Shown here in pieces: positions 1 through 9,598 of a stretch of DNA of 64,000 nt. Position 1 is the stretch's first letter. Every line of letters begins with the position of its first letter. Below the pieces are notes generated by a model. The model ran no database searches, was not told where the DNA came from, and saw only the letters and a program-made list of their open reading frames with translations. Made by a program: the position numbers and the translations under genes. The stretch comes from Actinomycetospora lemnae (GTDB taxonomy: Bacteria; Actinomycetota; Actinomycetes; Mycobacteriales; Pseudonocardiaceae), in NCBI RefSeq assembly GCF_028737315.1, contig NZ_JAQZAO010000009.1, positions 1 through 64,000 of the forward strand. Reading direction: 5' to 3'.

Positions 1-7
1 GCCCCGT

Positions 8-51
8 ACGTGAGCGGACTTTCGAGCTATAGCTCGAAAGTCCGCTCACGT
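8..51. repeat. 44-bp perfect palindrome, copy 1
   Basis: Perfect inverted repeat of two 22-base arms with no spacer and core GCTATAGC. The arms begin ACGTGAGCGGACTTTC. It covers the stop codon of the acyltransferase that ends at 46. A second palindrome of exactly the same length, core and arm pattern lies at 54890-54933. It could form a long hairpin and act as a bidirectional terminator without a U-tract; it may equally be a dispersed palindromic element. The gene to its left is outside the window. Confidence 0.9.
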
Positions 52-798
52 GGGGCGCGCCGGTTCCCCCGCCGAGGTCCCGGGAGCGCCCTCGGGCTCG
101 GGAGACGCCACCGCTTGCCCCGCCGCCAGGGCCGTCTTGCGCGCGATGTCGGCGAGGGCCTCGCGCTCGGCGGCCGCGGCCTCGTAGTCCGCCATCCGGT
201 CGCGCACCACGCGCGCCGGGGCGCCCACGGCCACCGACCAGTCCGGCACGTCGCCCCGCACCACCGCGTGCGCGCCCAGCACGCACCCGCGCCCCACCCG
301 CGCGCCGCGCAGCACCGTCACCTTCGTCCCGATCCACGTCTCCGGGCCGATGCGCACCGGCGACTTGACGATCCCCTGGTCCTTGATCGGTGCGTGGACG
401 TCGGCGTAGCGGTGGTCGAAGTCGCAGACGTAGATCCAGTCCGACAGCAGCGTCGCCTCGCCGAACTCGATGTCGAGGTAGCAGTTGATCGTGTTCTCGT
501 TGCCGAACACCGACTTGTCGCCGATGCGCAGCGAGCCCTCGTGGCAGCGCAGGCGGGTGTTGTCGCCGATGTGCACGAAGCGGCCGATCTCGAGCCGCCC
601 GAACCCCTCGCGCGCCTCGAGCCGCACGCCCTTGCCCAGGAACACGAGCCCGTGCAGGACGATGTGCGGCTGGCGCACGCGGACCTTGAGCATCCGCCAG
701 TACCGCACCAGGTAGAACGGCGTCCACGCGCGGTGGCGCACGATCCAGCGCAGCGAGGCCCAGGTGAACAGTCGCGGCTGGCGCGGATCCGACCTCAC
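46..798 (-). CDS. Hexapeptide-repeat acyltransferase (LbetaH fold)
   Basis: A 250-residue protein, probably an O- or N-acetyltransferase for a sugar or cell-surface glycan. From about residue 60 to 200 it shows the imperfect hexapeptide periodicity of left-handed beta-helix acyltransferases (IGRFVHIGDN, GDKSVFGNEN, IGPETWIGTKVTVLRGARVGRGCVLGAHAVV), ending in the usual VAVGAPARVVR. A basic amphipathic stretch at residues 10-40 could lie on the membrane. The C-terminal 45 residues are Ala/Glu-rich. The start is GTG. No glycan cluster surrounds it, so the acceptor is unknown. Confidence 0.8.
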   Translation of the reverse strand: MRSDPRQPRLFTWASLRWIVRHRAWTPFYLVRYWRMLKVRVRQPHIVLHGLVFLGKGVRLEAREGFGRLEIGRFVHIGDNTRLRCHEGSLRIGDKSVFGNENTINCYLDIEFGEATLLSDWIYVCDFDHRYADVHAPIKDQGIVKSPVRIGPETWIGTKVTVLRGARVGRGCVLGAHAVVRGDVPDWSVAVGAPARVVRDRMADYEAAAAEREALADIARKTALAAGQAVASPEPEGAPGTSAGEPARPT

Positions 799-811
799 GG
801 TCTGCAGACCC

Positions 812-817
812 TACGAT
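812..817 (+). promoter_or_regulatory. -10 element, leaderless rbsK
   Basis: TACGAT lies six bases before the GTG at 824, the spacing expected when transcription starts at the start codon. This supports 824 over the longer in-frame ORF that begins at 764. Confidence 0.5.
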
Positions 818-823
818 CGCCCG

Positions 824-1696
824 GTGTCCCGCCCCGCAGAGAGGCCGACGGAGGGCCTCCCGCCGCGGGTGACCGTCGTCGGCAGCGTCAACCTCGACCT
901 CGTCGCCCGGGTCGACCGCCTCCCGGCCCCCGGCGAGACGCTCACCGCGCACGGCGTGACCCGCGTGCCCGGGGGCAAGGGCGCCAACCAGGCGCTCGCC
1001 GCCGCCCGTCTCGGGGGCCGGGTGCGCCTGGTCGCCGCGGTCGGTGACGACCCGCTGGCCGGCGAGGCGCTCACCCTCCTGCGCGCCGGCGGCGTCGACC
1101 TCGCCGGCGTCCGCATCAGCGACGACGCCCCGACCGGCACGGCGATGATCCAGGTCGACGACGACGGCGAGACCACGATCGTCATCGACGCCGGCGCCAA
1201 CGCCACCCTCGCCGTCACCCCCGACGAGCTCGACGCCGACGTGGTGCTCACGGTGCTCGAGGTGCCCGACGAGACCGTGGCCACCGCCATGGCCGCGTCT
1301 GCGTTCACCGTGCTCAACGCCGCCCCGGCGCGCCCCGTCGCCGGGGACGTCCTCGCCGGGCTCGACCTGCTCTGCGTCAACGCCGCGGAGTACGGCGAGC
1401 TCGCCGCGCACGCCGACCTCGACGACGTCGTCGCCGTCGCGATCACCCACGGCGCAGCCGGGGCCGAGCTGCGCCGCCGGGGCCGGGTCGTCGCGCAGGT
1501 CGAGCCGCCGCCGGTGGACGCCGTCGACGGCACCGCGGCCGGCGACGCGTTCACCGCGGCCCTGGCCCTCGGGCTCGCGACGGGACTCGACGACGAGGCG
1601 GCCCTGCGCCGCGCCTGCCGGGCCGGCGCGCTCGCCGCCACCCGCGCGGGCGCCCAGCCGTCCCTGCCGACCCGCGACGAGGTGGACGTCCCGTGA
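824..1696 (+). CDS. rbsK: Ribokinase-like PfkB sugar kinase
   Basis: A 290-residue PfkB-family kinase, most like ribokinase, which makes ribose 5-phosphate from ribose and ATP. It has the N-terminal GSVNLD strand, the substrate loop GGKGANQA near residue 50, and a C-terminal anion-hole/catalytic motif DGTAAGDAF in place of the usual DTxGAGDxF. The catalytic Asp is kept. The GTG start at 824 follows a -10-like TACGAT by six bases; GTG 869 is an alternative. The stop overlaps the start of the nucleoside hydrolase gene (GTGA), so the two are translationally coupled and probably act in sequence on ribonucleosides. Confidence 0.85.
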   Translation: MSRPAERPTEGLPPRVTVVGSVNLDLVARVDRLPAPGETLTAHGVTRVPGGKGANQALAAARLGGRVRLVAAVGDDPLAGEALTLLRAGGVDLAGVRISDDAPTGTAMIQVDDDGETTIVIDAGANATLAVTPDELDADVVLTVLEVPDETVATAMAASAFTVLNAAPARPVAGDVLAGLDLLCVNAAEYGELAAHADLDDVVAVAITHGAAGAELRRRGRVVAQVEPPPVDAVDGTAAGDAFTAALALGLATGLDDEAALRRACRAGALAATRAGAQPSLPTRDEVDVP

Positions 1697-2649
1697 CGCC
1701 GCTGGTCATCGACACCGATCCGGGCGTCGACGACGCGTACGCGATCGTCCTCGCCGCCCGGCACGCCCACGCCGACCTGCGCGCGGTCACCGCCGTCTTC
1801 GGCAACGTCGACCTCCCCACCACGACGGCGAACGCGCGCCGCCTGCTCGGGATGCTCGGGCGGGGCGACGTCCCGCTCGGCCTCGGCGCCGAGCGTCCGC
1901 TCATCCACCCCGTCTCGCGGCGCGCGGCCGACGTGCACGGCGACGACGGGCTCGGCGGCGTCGCCGAGCGCTTCGGCCCGCTCGGCCCGGAGCCCGCCGG
2001 GCGGGCCCTGGACGTCATCGCCGACGTCCTCGAGACGAGCCCCGAGCCCGTCGTCCTCGCCGCGATCGGTCCCCTCACCGACGTCGCGCTGCTGCTCGCC
2101 ACCCGCCCCGACCTGGCCGAGCGCATCGGGCGGCTCGTCGTCATGGGCGGCTCGATCGGCATCGGCGGCAACGTCAGCGCCGGCGCCGAGTTCAACGTCT
2201 GGTCCGACCCCGAGGCGGCGCGGCGCGTCCTGGTCGAGGAGCGGGTGCCGACGACGCTGGTGCCGCTGGACCTCACCCACGCCGTCACCGTCGACCGCGG
2301 TTGGCTGGAGACGCTCGCCGCGTCCGGGCCGGTCGGCGAGGCCCTGGCGGCGACGCGCACCGTCTACGGCCGGGGCGAGGCGCTCGGCGTGGACCGGGTC
2401 CCGATCCACGACGCGGTCGCCCTGCTCGAGGCGATCGAGCCCGGGACGCTCGCGACGGTGCCGCTGGAGGTCGAGGTCGACACGTCGCTCGGGCCGGCCC
2501 GCGGGATGGTGCTCGCCGACCGCCGCGGGCGCACCTCGCCGGGCCGCACCGTCGAGGTCGCGCTGCCCGAGGGCACCGACCTGGACGGAGTGCGTGACGC
2601 ACTCGCCCGGTGCCTGCGCGACGACATGGTGACCCGCCCCGGCGGGTAG
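1693..2649 (+). CDS. Inosine-uridine-preferring type nucleoside hydrolase
   Basis: A 318-residue nucleoside hydrolase that cleaves the N-glycosidic bond of ribonucleosides to give free base and ribose. The N-terminus has the Ca-binding motif DTDPGVDDA at residues 7-15. Further family blocks are AAIGPLTDVALLL, VVMGGSIGIGGNVSAGAEFNVWSDPEAA and a late IHDAVA motif that contributes the last metal ligand. The GTG start overlaps the ribokinase stop, so the released ribose would feed directly to the neighbouring kinase. The length is normal. Confidence 0.9.
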   Translation: MTPLVIDTDPGVDDAYAIVLAARHAHADLRAVTAVFGNVDLPTTTANARRLLGMLGRGDVPLGLGAERPLIHPVSRRAADVHGDDGLGGVAERFGPLGPEPAGRALDVIADVLETSPEPVVLAAIGPLTDVALLLATRPDLAERIGRLVVMGGSIGIGGNVSAGAEFNVWSDPEAARRVLVEERVPTTLVPLDLTHAVTVDRGWLETLAASGPVGEALAATRTVYGRGEALGVDRVPIHDAVALLEAIEPGTLATVPLEVEVDTSLGPARGMVLADRRGRTSPGRTVEVALPEGTDLDGVRDALARCLRDDMVTRPGG

Positions 2650-2657
2650 CCGCCCGG

Positions 2658-3227
2658 ATGACCGAGCCCGAGCACAGCGACGAGGTCCCCGAAGAGCCCG
2701 ACCTGGGCGCGAGCGTCCAACTCGAGTCCGGCGAGACGCTCGACGGCCGGCCCGGCACCGACGGCCTGGACGCCGGCGTCGTGTCCCCGAACCGGCCCTT
2801 CGGCCTCGACGACCCCGACACCACGCCCGCGGGGCAGCGCGAGCGCGAGACGCTCGACGAGCGCCTGACCCGCGAGATCCCCGACGACACCGGTGGTGCG
2901 GCCACCGCACCCGGCCCCGAGCTCTCCGAGGGCGAGATCGCCTCCGAGGCCGGTCAGGCCCGCAGCGGGCGCCTCACCGCCGCCGAGCCGGACCCCGACC
3001 AGGTGCCGGGGCGCTCGCTCGCCGCGGAGGACGCCGGCATCTCCGGCGGCGCCGCGTCCGCGGAGGAGGCCGCGGTGCACGACATCCCCGAGGACGACCT
3101 CGTCGACCTCGACGCCACCGAGCAGGCCATCGGCCGCGACCTCGACGAGCAGCTCGAGGGCCCGGAGGTGCGCCTCGACGACGAGGACGTCGACCCGGCG
3201 AGCGGTGTGCCCGAGAACCGACTCTGA
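2658..3227 (+). CDS. DUF5709-type acidic protein
   Basis: A 189-residue, very acidic, low-complexity protein without membrane segments. The pattern SVQLESGETLDGRPGTDGLD followed by PNRPFGLD, then TPAGQRERETLDERLTREIPD, is typical of the actinobacterial DUF5709 family, whose function is unknown. A second, weaker run of the same kind appears near the C-terminus (IGRDLDEQLEGPEVRLDDEDVDPASGVPENR). It starts eight bases after the nucleoside hydrolase stop and may be co-transcribed. The ATG at 2658 was chosen because the family homology begins there. Confidence 0.7.
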   Translation: MTEPEHSDEVPEEPDLGASVQLESGETLDGRPGTDGLDAGVVSPNRPFGLDDPDTTPAGQRERETLDERLTREIPDDTGGAATAPGPELSEGEIASEAGQARSGRLTAAEPDPDQVPGRSLAAEDAGISGGAASAEEAAVHDIPEDDLVDLDATEQAIGRDLDEQLEGPEVRLDDEDVDPASGVPENRL

Positions 3228-3232
3228 CGGCC

Positions 3233-3264
3233 ACCGCGGCCCCGCGCCTCCGCGGGGCCGCGGT
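3233..3264. terminator. Hairpin terminator between convergent genes
   Basis: A perfect 14-bp stem (ACCGCGGCCCCGCG) with a four-base CCTC loop fills the gap between the DUF5709 gene and the convergent dksA-like gene. There is no clear U-tract on either side, as is common in very GC-rich actinobacteria. Confidence 0.7.
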
Positions 3265-3273
3265 CGGTCCTCA

Positions 3274-3609
3274 CTAGGCCGCGTGCTCCCGGCACGTGTC
3301 GGCCTGCGCCCGGGCCTCGAGGCGCTCGTCGTCGATCTGCTGGCCGCAGACGCGGCAGCGTCCCCAGGTGCCCTCGTCGATGCGCGCCAGCGCCGCGTCG
3401 ATCTCGGCGATCTGGCGCTCGCTCTCGTCGGCGAGGCCCTCGCGCTCCATCGTCTCCTCGACCTCGGAGCCGTAGTCGCCCGGGTGCTGGCCCAGCGCGC
3501 CCTCCTGCTGCACGGCCACGGCGGGCTCGTGCTCACGGGACCACGAGCCCATCTCGCGCAGGCGCTCGCGCTCCTCGGTCAGCGAGCGGCGGGCGGTCTC
3601 GGCGTCCAT
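3274..3609 (-). CDS. TraR/DksA-type C4 zinc-finger protein
   Basis: A 111-residue protein with an N-terminal helical coiled coil (residues 1-75, rich in Glu/Arg) and a C-terminal zinc finger near residues 84-108, with CRVCGQQ in front and TCREHA at the end. The fourth ligand is His rather than Cys. DksA relatives bind the secondary channel of RNA polymerase and alter initiation; the acidic coiled-coil tip needed for that cannot be judged here. A strong GAGGAGG ribosome site lies 9-10 bases before the ATG at 3609, which sets the start. Confidence 0.8.
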   Translation of the reverse strand: MDAETARRSLTEERERLREMGSWSREHEPAVAVQQEGALGQHPGDYGSEVEETMEREGLADESERQIAEIDAALARIDEGTWGRCRVCGQQIDDERLEARAQADTCREHAA

Positions 3610-3623
3610 CCGGTGGTGCCTCC

Positions 3624-4868
3624 TCAGGTTCGGTCGGAGGTCGCGGATACCCGGTCGCCGCCCCCGTCCCACACGGCCTCGCACACATAGGCCGCCGGGC
3701 CGCTCGCGAGGCGGGCGAGGACGACGGTGGCCTCCTGTGACCCGGCGAGCCGCAGCCGGGGGCGCAGCGCGTTCGGGTCGACGTCCAGACCGCGCACGAG
3801 GATCTCGAGGCGCCCGACGTCGCGGCGCCGCAGCGTCGTGCGCAGCGTCTTCTCGCTGTAGCGGCCGTGCTCGAGCACCCGGAACGCGCGGACGCCCGGC
3901 GGCGGCGCGTCGCCGGAGAGGTAGGCGAGGTGCTCGTCGAGGCGCCACAGCCCGTGCCGCGCGCCGTACTGGCGCACCAGGCCCGCGCGGACCACCGCGC
4001 CGTCGGGGTCGACGATCCACGCGCCGGCCGGGGCGACGGGGCAGTCGTCGTCCTCGGCGTCGGTGACCGCGAAGCCGGCGCCCCGGCTGGAGACCACCGT
4101 GGCCCGGCGCCGCGTCGTGGCGAGGCCCGCGGACCAGAGCGCCGCCTCCCGCACCCGCCCGTCGAGGCTGACGAGCTCGACCTCGGCCGCCCAGGGCACC
4201 AGCGCCGGGTCGAGGCCCGGGGCCGTCGAGACGACGAGATCGTGGCTGGCGGTGTCAGCGAAGTGCCGTCGCTGACACCCAGTGTCCGTATCGGTACTTC
4301 GATCACCGAGGACTGTGGCGGCGAGCTGGTCCAGCGGCGGGGCGAAGTCGGCGGGGCGCCAGGTGCGGCGGCCGGCGGCGGTGCGGCGGGCGGGGTCGGC
4401 GACGAGCACCGTGTCCCGCGACGGTGGGGCCAGCGCGTCGGCGCGCACCAGCGGCACGCCCGGCACGTTGACGCGCGCCATGGCCAGGCGCACGGGGTCG
4501 AGGTCGGAGCCCACGACCCGCCGGGCCACCCCGGACAGCGCGTGCAGCTCCGCCCCCACCGAGCAGGTCACGTCGTGCACGTCGCGCCCCGCGAGCCGGG
4601 CGGCGCGGTGCGCGGCGACCGGCGCCGCGGTGGCCTGCTCGGCGGCGTCGGCGGTGAGCAGCCAGCCGTCGGGCACCCGGCCCCGGGCGCGGTCCTGCAG
4701 CAGCGCCGTCTCCAGCACCGGCGCGGCCCGCTCACCCAGCCGTGCTCGCAGCGTCTGCACCGCCCGGAGACGATCAGCAGAGACCAGCGGCGCCGCCCCC
4801 GCGACGGCGTCGCGCCCGGCGTCCGAGGCCAGGAACACGACGTCGTCGAGGGTGAAGGCGTAGGCCAC
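3624..4868 (-). CDS. Class I SAM methyltransferase, THUMP-like, with in-frame repeat insert
   Basis: A 414-residue protein of the actinobacterial THUMP-like methyltransferase family, likely acting on RNA. The SAM region is DVTCSVGAELHAL (about residue 100) followed by VVGSDLDPVRLAMAR and the catalytic-type VLVADPARR near residue 155. The C-terminal third matches the THUMP-like domain (RVLEHGRYSEKTLRTTLRRRDVGRLEILVRG). Residues about 188-205 (GDRSTDTDTGCQRRHFADT) are encoded by the 55-bp dispersed repeat at 4252-4306 and look like an insertion between PPLDQLAA and HDLVVSTAPGLDP. GTG start directly after the stop of the next upstream gene. Confidence 0.75.
   Translation of the reverse strand: MAYAFTLDDVVFLASDAGRDAVAGAAPLVSADRLRAVQTLRARLGERAAPVLETALLQDRARGRVPDGWLLTADAAEQATAAPVAAHRAARLAGRDVHDVTCSVGAELHALSGVARRVVGSDLDPVRLAMARVNVPGVPLVRADALAPPSRDTVLVADPARRTAAGRRTWRPADFAPPLDQLAATVLGDRSTDTDTGCQRRHFADTASHDLVVSTAPGLDPALVPWAAEVELVSLDGRVREAALWSAGLATTRRRATVVSSRGAGFAVTDAEDDDCPVAPAGAWIVDPDGAVVRAGLVRQYGARHGLWRLDEHLAYLSGDAPPPGVRAFRVLEHGRYSEKTLRTTLRRRDVGRLEILVRGLDVDPNALRPRLRLAGSQEATVVLARLASGPAAYVCEAVWDGGGDRVSATSDRT
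4252..4306. repeat. 55-bp dispersed repeat, copy 1 (inside a gene)
   Basis: This is identical to 46431-46485 except for one base (a/c at position 11). It holds a 10-bp inverted repeat (GTGTCAGCGA ... TCGCTGACAC, 7-base loop) followed by AGTGTCCGTATCGGTACTTC. It is read in frame by the methyltransferase gene and is less GC-rich than its flanks. Confidence 0.9.
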
Positions 4869-5798
4869 CTAGACGCGGACGGGGTCCGCCGGCCGCACCC
4901 CGGTGACCAGGGCGTTGTAGAACAACGACCGCGGCACGACGCGTGCCAGGCGCGCGTCCAGCCACGACAGCCGCTGCCAGGTGCGGTAGGCGAACATCGC
5001 CCAGCCCATGCCCAGCTTCTCCGGCGGCACCGCGGCCTCGAAGGTGCGCACCGGCCAGCCGAACACCGCCGCCGTGAGCTCCTCGGTGGCGACGCGGACG
5101 TCCACCGCGCCGGCGGCGTGGGCGTAGCGCTCGAGGCGGTCGGGGTCGAACACGTGCTGGTCGACCACCGCCTCCAGCGCCGCCGCGCGCGACGACTCGT
5201 CGAGCTCGGTCTGCGGGCGCAGCCACGACGACGGGGCGAGGCGGGTCGTCGCCCACCACGTCGCCTGCCCGAGCTTGCGGGCGTAGAGGTCGCCGATCCG
5301 CGTCGGCTCGCCCGCGAACACGAACCGCCCGCCGGGCTTGAGCACCCGCAGGATCTCCCGGAACGCCTGGTCGAGGTCCGGGATGTGGTGCAGCACGGCG
5401 TGCCCGACGACGAGGTCGACCGACGCGTCGGGCACCGGGATCGTCTCGGCGTCGGCCACGCGGCCCTCGACGTCGAGGCCCAGGTCGGCCGCGTTGCGCG
5501 TCGCGACCTCGACCATGCCCGGCGACAGGTCGGTGACCGTGCCCCGCCGGGCGATGCCGCCCTGCATGAGGTTGAGCAGGAAGAACCCGGTCCCGCAGCC
5601 CAGCTCGAGCGCGTGGTCGAACGGCCCCGCGTCCCCGGCGACCGCGCGGAAGCGGTCCACCGCGAACGTCGTGCAGCGCTCGTCGAACGAGATCGACCAC
5701 TTCTCGTCGTAGCTGTCCGACTCCCAGTCGTGGTAGAGGACGTTGGCGAGCTTCGGGTCCTCGCGGGCGGCGTCGACCTCGGCCTGTGACGGAGCCAT
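4869..5798 (-). CDS. SAM-dependent class I methyltransferase (UbiE-like)
   Basis: A 309-residue soluble methyltransferase of unknown substrate. Motif I is LELGCGTGFFLLN near residue 65, followed by an acidic loop (TDLSPGMVEVA) and a post-motif LRVLKPGGRFVF near 145, all of the UbiE/menaquinone-methyltransferase type. The C-terminal 130 residues are helical and poorly conserved. The ATG at 5798 overlaps the stop of the enoyl-CoA hydratase gene (TGATG), so the genes are translationally coupled; a TTG one codon upstream is less likely. Acting on a small acyl or quinone substrate is an inference only. Confidence 0.8.
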   Translation of the reverse strand: MAPSQAEVDAAREDPKLANVLYHDWESDSYDEKWSISFDERCTTFAVDRFRAVAGDAGPFDHALELGCGTGFFLLNLMQGGIARRGTVTDLSPGMVEVATRNAADLGLDVEGRVADAETIPVPDASVDLVVGHAVLHHIPDLDQAFREILRVLKPGGRFVFAGEPTRIGDLYARKLGQATWWATTRLAPSSWLRPQTELDESSRAAALEAVVDQHVFDPDRLERYAHAAGAVDVRVATEELTAAVFGWPVRTFEAAVPPEKLGMGWAMFAYRTWQRLSWLDARLARVVPRSLFYNALVTGVRPADPVRV

Positions 5799-6577
5799 CA
5801 ACGCCCCAGGAACTGGGCCTTGCCGGGCCCGTTCTCGACGAACGACCGCATGCCGATCGTCTGGTCCTCGGTGCCGAACAGTGCCGCGAACACCTCGGAC
5901 TCGAACGCCAGCCCGTCGCGCAGGTCCATGTCCATGCCGCGGTCGATGGCCGCCTTGGCCGCCGCGAGCGCGCGGCTCGGACCGTTGGCGAACTGCTCGG
6001 CCCAGGCCCGGGCGCGGCCGTAGACCTCGTCGGCGGGCACGACCTCGTCGACCAGGCCCATCTCCAGGGCCTCGGCGGCCTTGACGAAGCGGCCGGTGAA
6101 GATGATGTCCTTCGCCTTCGCCGGCCCGACGAGGCGCGTGAGGCGCTGGGTGCCGCCGCCGCCGGGGATGATCCCGAGCAGGATCTCCGGCTGGCCGACG
6201 GTCGCGTTGTCGCCGGCGATGCGCCGGTCGCAGGACAGCGCCACCTCGAAGCCGCCGCCCAGCGCGTAGCCGGTGATCGCGGCGACCACGGGCTTGGGGA
6301 TCTCCGAGACCGCGCCGAAGCCCCGCGAGAGCTGGTGGGTGCGCTCGGCCATCTCGGAGTAGGTCATGTCGGCCATCTCCTTGACGTCCGCGCCGGCCGC
6401 GAGCGTCTTCTCCCCGCCGTACACGACCACCGCGCGCACGTCGGAGCGGCTGGTCGCCTCCGTCGCGACCTCCACCAGCTCGTCCTGCACCTGGCGGTTG
6501 ATCGCGTTCATCGGGGGGCGGTCCAGGCGGATGGTGCCCACCCCGCCGTCCACCTCGAGCCGCACGAACTCCGTCAC
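5798..6577 (-). CDS. echA: Enoyl-CoA hydratase/isomerase (crotonase family)
   Basis: A 259-residue crotonase that hydrates trans-2-enoyl-CoA in beta-oxidation. The oxyanion-hole segments are AAGADVKEM near residue 65 and ALGGGFEVALSCD near 108. Both catalytic glutamates of true hydratases are present, one in GGGFE and one in GQPEILLGIIPGGGGTQRL. Length and motifs are canonical. The GTG start at 6577 has AGGAGG seven bases upstream. It is coupled to the downstream methyltransferase gene. Confidence 0.9.
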   Translation of the reverse strand: MTEFVRLEVDGGVGTIRLDRPPMNAINRQVQDELVEVATEATSRSDVRAVVVYGGEKTLAAGADVKEMADMTYSEMAERTHQLSRGFGAVSEIPKPVVAAITGYALGGGFEVALSCDRRIAGDNATVGQPEILLGIIPGGGGTQRLTRLVGPAKAKDIIFTGRFVKAAEALEMGLVDEVVPADEVYGRARAWAEQFANGPSRALAAAKAAIDRGMDMDLRDGLAFESEVFAALFGTEDQTIGMRSFVENGPGKAQFLGR

Positions 6578-6615
6578 CGAAGAGCCTCCTCGATCAGGGT
6601 CGGTCCCGGCGGACC

Positions 6616-7455
<840 letters not shown>

Positions 7456-7520
7456 CCTGACGGATCCCGGACGGTCGACGGGCGACGGGCCGCCCCTCCA
7501 TCGGGCACGATGCCCGTCCG

Positions 7521-9566
7521 ATGCCCACCACCGCTCCCCGCCCCGGTGCCCACCTCGACGGCGACCAGCTGCGCGTCCACGTCCCGGCCGCGCCCACCGC
7601 CGAGGCGGTGGAGCTCTGCCTGCTCGCCGACGGCACCGAACGGCGGGTCGAGCTGCGCCGCGCGGGCGACGGGTGGTGGCGTGGAGAGGCCGACGGGGTG
7701 ACGATCGGCACGCCGTACGGCCTGCGCGTGCACGGTCCCTGGGACCCCGCGCGGGGCGTGCGCACCAACCCGGCGAAGCTGCTCGTCGACCCGTGGGCGC
7801 GCCGCGTGGAGGGGAAGGTCACGTCGCTGGAGGTCGCGCGCCCGTTCGCCGGGTCCGACCCGTTCGGCGCCCGGCGTGACGATCGCGACTCCGCCGGCGT
7901 GGTGCCGCACGCGGTCGTCGCCGCCCCGCTCGACGACGCCGCCGTGCCGCGCCCGCGGGTGCCGTGGGCGGACACGGTGATCTACGAGACCCACGTCCGC
8001 GACCTGACGATGCGCCACCCCGACGTCCCCGCCGAGCTGCGCGGGACCTACGCGGGCGTCGCGCACCCCGCCGTCGTCGACCACCTCGTCGCGCTCGGCG
8101 TCACCACCGTCGAACTGCTGCCCGTGTTCGCCCACGCCGACGAGCCCTCGCTGCTGGCCCGCGGGCGCGCCAACCACTGGGGCTACTCGACGCTCGCCTA
8201 CCTCGCCCCGCAGCCGCGCTACGCCGCGACGCCGGGCCGCGAGGTCGAGGAGTTCCGCGCGATGGTGGCGACGCTGCACGCCGCGGGCCTCGAGGTCGTG
8301 CTCGACGTCGTGTTCAACCACACCTGCGAGGGCGGCGCCGACGGGCCGTCGCTGTCGTGGCGCGGGCTCGACGCCGGCGGCTGGTACGCCCTCGACGCCC
8401 GCGGTCACGACGTCGACCTCACCGGCTGCGGCAACACCCTCGACCCCGCCTCACCGCTCGTGCGCGGGCTCGTCCTGGACTCGCTGCGGTACTGGGTGAC
8501 GACGATGGGCGTCGACGGCTTCCGCTTCGACCTGGCCTCGACGCTGGGACGCCCGCACGGCGGGGCCTTCGACGCGGCGTCGCCGTTGCTCGCGGAGATC
8601 GTCGGTGACCCGGTGCTCGCCGACGTCAAGCTCATCGCCGAGCCCTGGGACGCGACCGGCGAGGGCTACCGGGTCGGCGGGTTCGGGCCGGGCTGGGCGG
8701 AGTGGAACGGGCGCTTCCGCGACGACGTCCGCGACTTCTGGCGGGGTCACGGGCCCCTGTCGGCGATCGTGACGCGCGTCGCCGGCTCGTCGGACCTGTA
8801 CTGGCCGGCGCGCACCCCGGCGGCGTCGGTCAACTTCGTCACCGCGCACGACGGCTTCACCCTCGCCGACCTCGTCTCCTACGAGCGCAAGCACAACGAG
8901 GCCAACGGCGAGCAGGGCCGCGACGGCACCGACGACAACCGCTCGGCCAACCACGGCGTCGAGGGCCCCACGGCCGACCCGGCGATCCTCGGGCTGCGGG
9001 CGCGCCAGTCCCGCAACCTGCTCACGACGCTGCTCCTCTCGGCGGGCACCCCGATGCTGCTGGGCGGCGACGAGCTGGGCCACACGCAGCACGGCAACAA
9101 CAACGTCTACTCGCTGGACGACGAGACCTCGTGGCGCTCGTGGGACGACCCGGTGCTCGTCGACTTCGTCGCCCGCGCGCTCGCGCTGCGCCGCGCCACC
9201 CCCGCGCTGCGGCGCACCGACTTCTTCTACGGCCGCGAGGACACCGACCCCGACGGCGCCGTCCCGGACATCGCGTGGCTGCACGCCGACGGCCGCGAGC
9301 TCACCGAGCCCGACTTCCACCACCACGGCCAGACGCTGGTCGTGCGCATCGACGGCGACCGGGCGCTGCTGCTCGTCCTGCACGCCGGCCGCGGGCCCGT
9401 CGACGTCCTGCTGCCCGACGCGTTCGGGGACACGGCCTGGGTGCCGGTGCTCGACCCCGGCACGCCCGGCGGCGCGCCGCCGTCCTCGGAGCCCCTGCCG
9501 GCCGGGACGGCCCTCGCCGTCCCGGCCCACACGGCCCTGGTGCTGCGCGCGACGCCGCGGGGGTAG
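7521..9566 (+). CDS. glgX: Glycogen debranching enzyme GlgX (isoamylase type)
   Basis: A 681-residue cytoplasmic GH13 enzyme that hydrolyses alpha-1,6 branches of glycogen. An N-terminal CBM48 domain (residues 5-95) precedes the barrel. The four GH13 regions are present: DVVFNHT (about 260), DGFRFD with the nucleophile Asp (about 333), LIAEPWD with the acid Glu (about 370) and VTAHDG (about 443). The late GGDELGHTQHGNNN block is typical of GlgX. It is divergent from the ABC ATPase gene and lies in the alpha-glucan block. A CACGAT nine bases before the ATG may be its -10. Confidence 0.93.
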   Translation: MPTTAPRPGAHLDGDQLRVHVPAAPTAEAVELCLLADGTERRVELRRAGDGWWRGEADGVTIGTPYGLRVHGPWDPARGVRTNPAKLLVDPWARRVEGKVTSLEVARPFAGSDPFGARRDDRDSAGVVPHAVVAAPLDDAAVPRPRVPWADTVIYETHVRDLTMRHPDVPAELRGTYAGVAHPAVVDHLVALGVTTVELLPVFAHADEPSLLARGRANHWGYSTLAYLAPQPRYAATPGREVEEFRAMVATLHAAGLEVVLDVVFNHTCEGGADGPSLSWRGLDAGGWYALDARGHDVDLTGCGNTLDPASPLVRGLVLDSLRYWVTTMGVDGFRFDLASTLGRPHGGAFDAASPLLAEIVGDPVLADVKLIAEPWDATGEGYRVGGFGPGWAEWNGRFRDDVRDFWRGHGPLSAIVTRVAGSSDLYWPARTPAASVNFVTAHDGFTLADLVSYERKHNEANGEQGRDGTDDNRSANHGVEGPTADPAILGLRARQSRNLLTTLLLSAGTPMLLGGDELGHTQHGNNNVYSLDDETSWRSWDDPVLVDFVARALALRRATPALRRTDFFYGREDTDPDGAVPDIAWLHADGRELTEPDFHHHGQTLVVRIDGDRALLLVLHAGRGPVDVLLPDAFGDTAWVPVLDPGTPGGAPPSSEPLPAGTALAVPAHTALVLRATPRG

Positions 9567-9598
9567 GCGGCGACGCCGGGGCGGGTCGCGGCCGCGCC

